From Adiantum capillus-veneris (Eukaryota; Streptophyta; Polypodiopsida; Polypodiales; Pteridaceae), in contig CM043971.1 in assembly GCA_014529385.2 (NCBI GenBank), positions 97,370,485 through 97,434,484 of the forward strand: 64,000 bases of DNA. The letters run 5' to 3'. The notes under the pieces were generated by a model. The model was not told the DNA's origin, searched no databases, and saw only the letters and a list, made by a program, of their open reading frames with translations. This document shows, in pieces, positions 57,938 through 64,000 of the stretch. The stretch's first letter is position 1; every line of letters starts with the position of its first letter. A program made the translations under genes and the position numbers.

Positions 57938-58222
57938 TGTTAACCCTCACGGCACACGGACACCTTATGATCTATAAACGTTGTATTATTTAGAGTCAGG
58001 TACCGGGCTTGTCGGACCAATAGGGAAAGGTAGAGTGATCGCCGATGAGAGGCGCACTTTAACTGGGACATTCAAGGGATTAGTTGGCTAAGCATGGGCG
58101 CCCAAGTGTGAATGGGGTGAGCTCCTATAAAAGCCAACTAAACCTAATTTTTACTCATTCTCTCATTTGTGCAATAGAAGAGTGCTCTTGCTCCATCTCC
58201 ATCTTCTTCTTCTTCACCTCCT

Positions 58223-58266
<44 letters not shown>

Positions 58267-58509
58267 TGTGTGCGATCGAGCATTACGAAGGCACGACGGC
58301 GGCGAAGCGGTTGAGCGCGGCACAACTGCAGCTTCTTCTTCATCGCGGCGAGGAATCCACCACGAAGGCGAGCGTAGAGCGGTGAGTGACACACCCTTTG
58401 CTCTCTTGAGCTTGCTAGTTTAGGCTTGTTGTGTGCTTGGAGCCGTTTGTGGCTCTCACACGGTGTATTGGCAAGTCCCTTGCTTCGACAGTGCGGCAAG
58501 GAGCGCACA
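57938..58509 (+). mobile_element. LTR starting TGTTAACCC, truncated
   Basis: A polypurine tract (57925-57937) precedes TGTTAACCCTCACGG. Within it are CTCCTATAAAAGCC (TATA box 58126-58133), a CT-rich leader and a (GT)n(GA)n tract at 58220-58258. Near 58510 the sequence changes to family A LTR, so the end of this LTR is lost. Confidence 0.7.
58126..58133 (+). promoter_or_regulatory. TATA box of the 57.9-kb LTR
   Basis: TATAAAAG lies 188 bp into the LTR and about 45 bp before a C/T-rich leader. Position is typical of an LTR promoter. Confidence 0.7.
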
Positions 58510-59061
58510 GGGGGGCACTTCATGTGATTGTTGGATGCATTATTGGAAAAAGTTGAGTGCCAGGTGTGCGGATGGATGTAGCAGGGTGACAACTATGCAC
58601 TGTGAGGTCACTTTTTGGCCTGTTCGGGGTCCGTTTGAGGTCAACTAAAAGATCAAAGGTGCCCAAGTAAAAAAGCTAAGTGTGGAAACTGAAAAACCTG
58701 AGAGATGACCATAAAAAACTGTGGAGAGAAGAGGAGGAGCAGCCGCAATTAGTTTTTGCTGTTTTTGGAGTTTGTTTTGGCCATAAAGTGTTCATCCGAG
58801 GTCAGATTTGAGCACTTTGACATTGTAGACAGGGGTTTTGGGCCATTCTGGACGCGATGGCGCTGTCCCATTTTGCCAAATTCCTCACTGTTTTTTTGTT
58901 GTTTTGGCTGTGTAAGTTTCTCCTATGAGAGAAGCTTCTGCTCCAGTTTGTGATTGTATCTGGCATATTCTACCCATATTGTGTGAGCTATTTGCCCCAT
59001 TGGTGTTGGCCCAAGCTCAATTGTATCTAAACATCAGAAATTCTCCTCTTTTGAGCTGAGG

Positions 59062-59118
<57 letters not shown>

Positions 59119-59219
59119 TTTGTGTGGAGTGGGCAAATGGATAGTCTCACTCTTAACACTCCATCGGTGTGTTCCCTGTCTCGGCCAAGTGGGCTGTGTA
59201 AGCCGAGTGGTGCCCCATA

Positions 59220-59297
<78 letters not shown>

Positions 59298-59358
59298 CAT
59301 CCCAAGACTGTGTGTTGGGTCATTATAGAGGCGTTGCGTGTGTTTCCATCCCGCTCAC
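58510..59358 (+). mobile_element. Internal fragment of the family A LTR
   Basis: It matches 44152-44905 (GTTGAGTGCCAGGTGTGCGG, TTGAGCACTTTGACATTGTA, CCCATTGGTGTTGGCCCAAG) but is cut at both sides. On the left it meets another LTR. On the right, at CCCGCTCAC, it meets a minus-strand gypsy reverse transcriptase. (GT)n tracts at 59065-59118 and 59225-59295 are far longer than in the 44-kb copy. Confidence 0.85.
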
Positions 59359-59762
59359 GGCGTGACCAATACTAGAGAGACCCACTCTGAGTCTTCAACG
59401 GGGTAAATGAAACCTGCCTCTTTGAGAAAATTCCTTACCTCTTTGAGCCATGCCTCTTGCTGAACTACCCCAAGTCTTCTGAGATTTTGCACTACATGCT
59501 TACTTTCTTCCTTGAGTCTTATGCGGTGTTGCACCAATGTGATGCATGTGATCTTGTCATAACCATCAATGAAAAGTGTGGTGAAGTTACCCCGCAGAGA
59601 GATGTATGCTTCTCGCTCTTCACTAGCTAATTCATTGGAGAGCATTCGATGTAACTTACTTGTGTCCACCAAGGGTCGCGTACTTGATGGTCCCTCTTGG
59701 TTCTCATGTGGTGCTTCAGATTGTGTCAATCTTTTTGGATCTCTAAGGATGACTCCCATCAC
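59359..59762 (-). pseudogene. N-terminal reverse transcriptase region of gypsy element 3
   Basis: On the minus strand: AYISLRGNFTTLFIDGYDKI, then FLKEAGFIYPVEDSEWVSLVLV, which is the lead-in to the reverse transcriptase of Tat-like gypsy elements and parallels 48230-48480. The polymerase core is missing because family A LTR sequence begins at 59358. Confidence 0.75.
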
Positions 59763-59816
59763 TTCGATGCTACTGTCACTCTCTTCAGTTGTTGTCGTCT
59801 CTTATCCTAAGGTGGT

Positions 59817-60250
59817 CTAAGAGTCACTGGTGAATTCATCTTCCAATGCCTCCAAGATCATGTTGAGTTGCTTTCCACCCTTCATGTTGTAGAATATGGG
59901 CTTCCCCTTAGCATCCTTCATTTGTATCATTCCGGTACTCCATTCCTCTTTAGCCTCCATAGCCATGAGCCATGGTCTTCCGAGAATGATAGGGTAGCCC
60001 TCCCCTTTGTGTGGCATGACAAAAATGTCTACCTCCACTTCCGTGTTGAATGCCTTCACCTTGACTACATTCACAATGCCTACGCATTTCACTTTGATGT
60101 TATTTGCCATTTTAGCTCAGCAGGGTGCCGGCCTACTCACCTCTAGGCCGACCTCTAGGCCGAGATGGTGCATCATCTTCTCACTCATGACGCATATTTG
60201 TGGGTTGCCATCTATGTAGATGTTTGAGATACGTTGCCCCTTGATGTGGG
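59817..60250 (-). pseudogene. Aspartic protease region of gypsy element 3
   Basis: The upstream piece IYIDGNPQICVMSEKM corresponds to the active-site loop, with the usual Gly-Ala changed. After a frame break, VDIFVMPHKGEGYPIILGRPWL gives the second protease landmark. The region follows the charged linker at 60271-60570. Confidence 0.65.
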
Positions 60251-60270
60251 CATCCATGATAGGTAGGATG

Positions 60271-61656
60271 TCATCTAGATTCCTCCCAGAGATAGCCCCA
60301 GCTATCCCTTGGTCTCGACTTTCTAGTACTTACCATCTTCGTCCATTGTCTCCTCATCCTTTCTGCAAGATGGAGTAATTGGGGCCAGGTTATTTTCGGA
60401 CCCTTCATCACAACATCCTGAACTAGGTCATATGGTTTAGCATACTCGCCCAGCAAAAAATCCACGATGTTGATCTTCCGCCGAGGCTTAGACGCATGTT
60501 TACTAGACTCTCCTTTTCCTTTCATCTTTTCCTCCCTTTGAGAGGCCTCTTCGTGCCTAGCACGCTTCAATCACATGGCATCCACTTCTTCTACTTTTCC
60601 TTTTCCTTTTCCTTTGTACTTGTCTTTGATGCGCTCTTCCACCTTCGCCTTTCCTTTAGCCTCAAGACTGATGACACTCATTGCTGGTTTCCAGCAGGTG
60701 GTGGAGGTAGTGGTGGAATGAGAGGTTGCAGTGGTGGTGGTGATTGTACGAGCGATTGAAGGATTTGGACCAGTGGAATCTGCTCTGGTTGCCTGGGCGG
60801 TGGTGGCCTCACCCTTGGTGGAGAGATCTGATTCTACCTTACTTCCCTATTGAAGTTATGCCTTCTTGGATGAGGATAGTAATACATGCCATGGCTATCC
60901 TCTCCACATTTATAACAATGGTAGTTCTGATTTTGTCTTCGTTTCCCTCTTCCTTGCTTTGGATTTTTGGCAGGTGTATGTCCTTGCTGCACCAGGTGTA
61001 GTGAAAGATTCTCTAACTGGTTGGTGATTTGGTTGAGCAGGTCTTGTTGATCTTCAGTCGGTTCCTATGGCTAATTCCTCCGGACGGCTGCTACAGGTGT
61101 GGCTAGATGTGGTCGGGCCCTTCCCGATTCCTCTTCCTTGGTAGTACTGGCTTGTAGATGCAATTTCTTATCTTTAAGGTGGGCTACTTCAACTGCTACC
61201 TCATACGTAGCAGGAAACCTTCTATTTAAGAATTGGCCATAAACCAGCCACAAACTGCCGGTCTTTCTTTAGGAAATCGGGTGCCCCTTTACCCTCCCTT
61301 AGCGATGCAAACCACTGTCCCCATAGATCCACAAACTTCAATTCGTATGCTCCATATTCAGTCATACTTCCTTGCTTCAACTCCATCAGCAACTGCCACA
61401 ATTTCTCTGATGTGGTGCCTTCTCCAAAGCGCCTTAGAAATGCTGCTCTTAGAAGGTTCCACCTCTCCTTGGTGGCTTGCACCAAGGTGTTGTACATTGA
61501 TCTTGCTTCCACTTTCATTAATAGTGAAAAAATACGCAGGTGCAAAGCATCGTCATCCCTTCCAGAGATGACACGTGCTATTTCAATATTATCTAGGAAA
61601 TCTGAAGCATCTTCCCCCACCTTACCCGTGAAGGTTGGGAAGGAAATGTTTGCCAT
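60271..61656 (-). pseudogene. Gag of gypsy element 3
   Basis: Frame 61656-61222 holds the capsid-like domain (FPTFTGKVGEDASDFLDNIE, ERWNLLRAAFLRRFGEG, YGAYELKFVDLWGQW). Decayed sequence follows, with a zinc knuckle CYKCGEDSH near 60910 whose last Cys is replaced by Tyr. Then comes a lysine-rich linker (60570-60271: REEKMKGKGESS, RRKINIVDFLLGEYAKPYDL) similar to 47280-47400 of element 2. Several stops are present. Elements 2 and 3 are the same lineage. Confidence 0.75.
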
Positions 61657-61760
61657 TACAAAACACGATTTTCAAACTCTTTTTAATTTTTTTCTCTTTT
61701 CATGTTTACACAAGTAGCTTAGGGGCTTATAGCGGCTTCTTACAAGGTTGGGTGGATAAA

Positions 61761-62966
61761 TCAAAACAAGATGAAGATTGAAACATTAAGGGAGTGATGG
61801 TAATCCAACACGGGAAGGATAATGGGATTTGGGGAGCTAAGGATCTCTCCCAGCATCGCAGCACCAAACAAAAACACAATCTTCCGCTGATAGAAGATCT
61901 TCCTATCTACATATATATGTACGTGCATGTGTTGCAAAAATCTATACAAAAAAGCGGTTGGTCCGTTACCCATGATGCACAGAGTGTAGAGTACTCACTT
62001 ATACGCTTACCATGCCGGTTTCAACAAGTTGACACATCCACAGGAGGTCATCGCCCTTCATAGGCTCCACCTTCCCTTCATTGCTTAACACATATGGAGT
62101 GATGGCAACGTGTTTGACCACTCCTAGCCTTTTCGCTACCAACATTTGCAAGTAGTTATCATAATCGGCTTGTTGCATGAATTCCACACCATTTAATTGT
62201 AGCTCATCTCCGGTCCACTGGGTTTCATCCATGATAGATAGTTTCTTCAGGATGAGTTGTACGGAGAGAGGAGGAAGGCCCTCTACTCGCCCTCCAAAAC
62301 AGTGAGGACAGTAGCCAAACCACTCTCTCTAGGGCATGAAAACCTCCTTATCACCTCCGCTTCGGGGTTGTTGAAGTGAACTGGCAGCACTCGCATGCGC
62401 ACCGTGAATCGATAGGCGATCTTTCGCCGCTTTGCTTCGGATGACCTTCTTTTTGGCAGCCTAGGCACGATTCTGCTTTCTGAATTCAAAGCACTCGCAT
62501 GGCCATGTGTTTCTCCTTCCTTGGGGGTCATGTGATTTAGGACTAGCCTAGCCCTCCTTTTCCCTTGGCACAAGCAGGCCCTTTGGACCAGTTAGGAGCT
62601 GAGGCTACACTTTTATTTTCAGATTCCTTGGGGAAGAGAGGCTTCACTAATCTCTTTCCTTCCTTAATATGGATGATTTCTTCACGGTCGGCGTCGATGT
62701 AGAGGATTTTTGCTTCTCCTTTACTTCCATTGATGGCACTCATTGATAGAGTGCGGTGGGTGACGGCAATGAGAGCAGCATGCTGCCCTCCCTCCGGTGG
62801 CTCTTGATTTACGGTTAGAATGAGAGCTGCGAGATGGAGAACTTACTTCCTCGATGTTGACGGCGGTGTATTCCAGCAGAAGCACTTCGATAAGGGCTAT
62901 TAGTGTTTCTTTAATTTCTTTCTCCTCCGTTCTCCAACTGGAGAATTCCCGCAGCCACTCATCCAT
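61761..62966 (-). pseudogene. Spliced extra gene upstream of gag in gypsy element 3
   Basis: Coding-like sequence runs from 62966 (MDEWLREFSSWR, coiled coil, then CCSHCRHPPHSINEC, a cysteine/histidine cluster) through several frames. They include KIAYRFTVRMRVLPVHF, then GYCPHCFGGRVEG near 62300, then MDETQWTGDELQLNGVEF from 62232. An ATG|GTAAGC donor near 62012 and a TTTTTTGTATAG acceptor near 61948 would join this to the leader-peptide frame ending at 61761 (KIVFLFG ... FILF), 105 bp before the gag start. The protein has two zinc-binding-like clusters and no recognised family. It may be a captured host gene or a lineage-specific 5' gene. Confidence 0.5.
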
Positions 62967-62984
62967 GGTCGATGACGTGTATTG

Positions 62985-63195
62985 TTTTCAGTGTTGTAAA
63001 CTGAAGGGTTCTGGGAAGCCCTCCTCAGTGGGGGCACCAAATGACAAGCGCAAATGCAAAATGGACCCTAGCGGCCTCTATGTTAGGACCGTGCATGCCG
63101 AACTCGTCACAGGGAGTGAACAAGGGGCACCACCTAGCTTTGAGCGGCTAGGACGCGGACAACAGTGATTCAAATAACACTAACATAGCACACCG
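62985..63195 (-). mobile_element. LTR-like segment of gypsy element 3
   Basis: CCCTCCTCAGTGGGGGCACCAAA and the following GCCTCTATG..GACC parallel the family A LTR at 18010-18080 (TCCTCCGTGGGGGCGCCAAA, GCCTCTATAACGACC) in the same orientation, but are diverged. It lies directly upstream of the extra gene of element 3, so it is probably its 5' LTR. Its outer end is not resolved. Confidence 0.5.
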
Positions 63196-63197
63196 CA

Positions 63198-63266
<69 letters not shown>

Positions 63267-63366
63267 GGAGATGTAGAAATAGATGATGAAAACCCCTCGA
63301 GATGTGAGGGAAAACTTGATTCAAGGTGGTATTTACAAAAACCTTCGTTTCGACGAGATGGAGACC

Positions 63367-63416
<50 letters not shown>
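63196..63416. repeat. (AC)n(AG)n and (AG)n microsatellites
   Basis: (AC)n followed by (AG)n covers 63196-63265, and a second (AG)n covers 63375-63416. The sequence between them and from 63417 to 64000 shows no frame or motif I can support, apart from a C10 run near 63524. Confidence 0.9.
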
Positions 63417-63418
<2 letters not shown>

Positions 63419-64000
63419 TATAGTGCATTCTCTAGGGAAAATTCACGTGTGCAGAGATCCTACTCCCGTGCGTAGCGACCCTTGGAGTCAGTGTGTGTGC
63501 ATGGCTTCCCTCTCAAGTGCTACCCCCCCCCCCCGAATAGTGACCTCTCAGTGCTCTTTTTTAGGTGCAGGCTGCATTAGTTTAGCACAAAATGATTAGG
63601 TTTAGGGCCCTAAGCTGGAGAAACAAAGCAGGCATCCGGTTCTTGGATGGTTGACTGATGCTTTGTTTTAGAGGAATTAGAAAATTATATTCTCCTAGGT
63701 GGGCCTTTGTGACCATCACCTAGAGAGAGGTGGAATATACAAATGATTTTTCTTTTTACAAGGTTTGGCTTGAAAACGGGAAAATGGATTACCCTAAGGA
63801 TGTTTATTGAGGAAGTGCGTCGTGGACGAGATGCCGACGCATTGTAGGCTTTGTTGGTGCGTTGGTGTGGTGTGCTCGTCGATTTCGGTGCCGACTGGGA
63901 CATGCCTTTGGTGTCTTTCTTTGAATTGTGGTCACCATTGCATGTTTTTGGTCTGTTTGTCGATGCGTCGTCAGCCGTTCTTGTTGTTTTTTTGCTTCTT

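Noticed and set aside
59034-59365. ORFs of 88 and 99 codons on opposite strands
   Set aside because: They are made almost entirely of (GT)n/(AC)n microsatellite.

Overview
This window looks like intergenic, repeat-rich nuclear DNA from a large land-plant genome. The signs are Ty3/gypsy elements with a second RNase H, Ty1/copia LTRs carrying the plant-type CCGTGGACGTAGCC motif, a SWIM-type (MULE/FAR1-like) fragment, long (GA)n, (CT)n and (GT)n tracts, and GT-AG introns of about 70-105 bp. I see no bacterial, organellar or rRNA signature. A seed-free plant such as a fern is a guess, not a demonstrated call.

Layout. Bases 1-3.2 kb are tandem repeats, interrupted by a solo copia LTR (1372-2138) whose empty site survives in a nearby duplicate. 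Bases about 3.99-16.46 kb form the most unusual block. Two inverted 32-bp copies lie at its edges, and inside are five spliced, mostly decayed genes that I do not recognise as ordinary host genes. They are an ~820-residue transposase-like protein, a 509-residue protein on the other strand, an intact 131-residue protein, a histone-H3-like / acidic linker / ULP1-type protease fusion, and a ~370-residue protein. Four clusters of cluster-specific hairpin repeats sit between or inside these genes. Next come a kinase fragment, a reversed gypsy LTR (17.1-19.2 kb), a truncated PIF1-type helicase, and a spliced gene ending in a GIY-YIG nuclease domain (20.5-21.8 kb).

Bases 23.4-28.9 kb are a decayed gypsy element ending in an LTR. 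Bases 29-30.3 kb hold a SWIM-domain remnant. Bases 31-37.6 kb hold two copies of one LINE family. Bases 37.6-41.2 kb are copia fragments. Bases 42-43.77 kb are a reversed gypsy pol cut by the 5' LTR of a second gypsy element (43.77-51.8 kb, gag to integrase). That LTR carries a 206-bp MITE. Bases 51.8-55.9 kb are a gag-protease element without reverse transcriptase. Bases 55.9-59.4 kb are two further LTRs and a piece of the first LTR family. Bases 59.4-63.2 kb are a third gypsy element on the minus strand, with a spliced extra gene ahead of gag.

How it fits together: the retroelement parts are nested and mutually truncating. In-frame stops in the 4-16 kb block, and several in the retroelements, sit where CAG, CAA or CGA would restore the frame. 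This fits decay of methylated cytosines. The 4-16 kb block is my best candidate for an undescribed system: a large DNA transposon whose cargo includes a histone-fold/SUMO-protease fusion.
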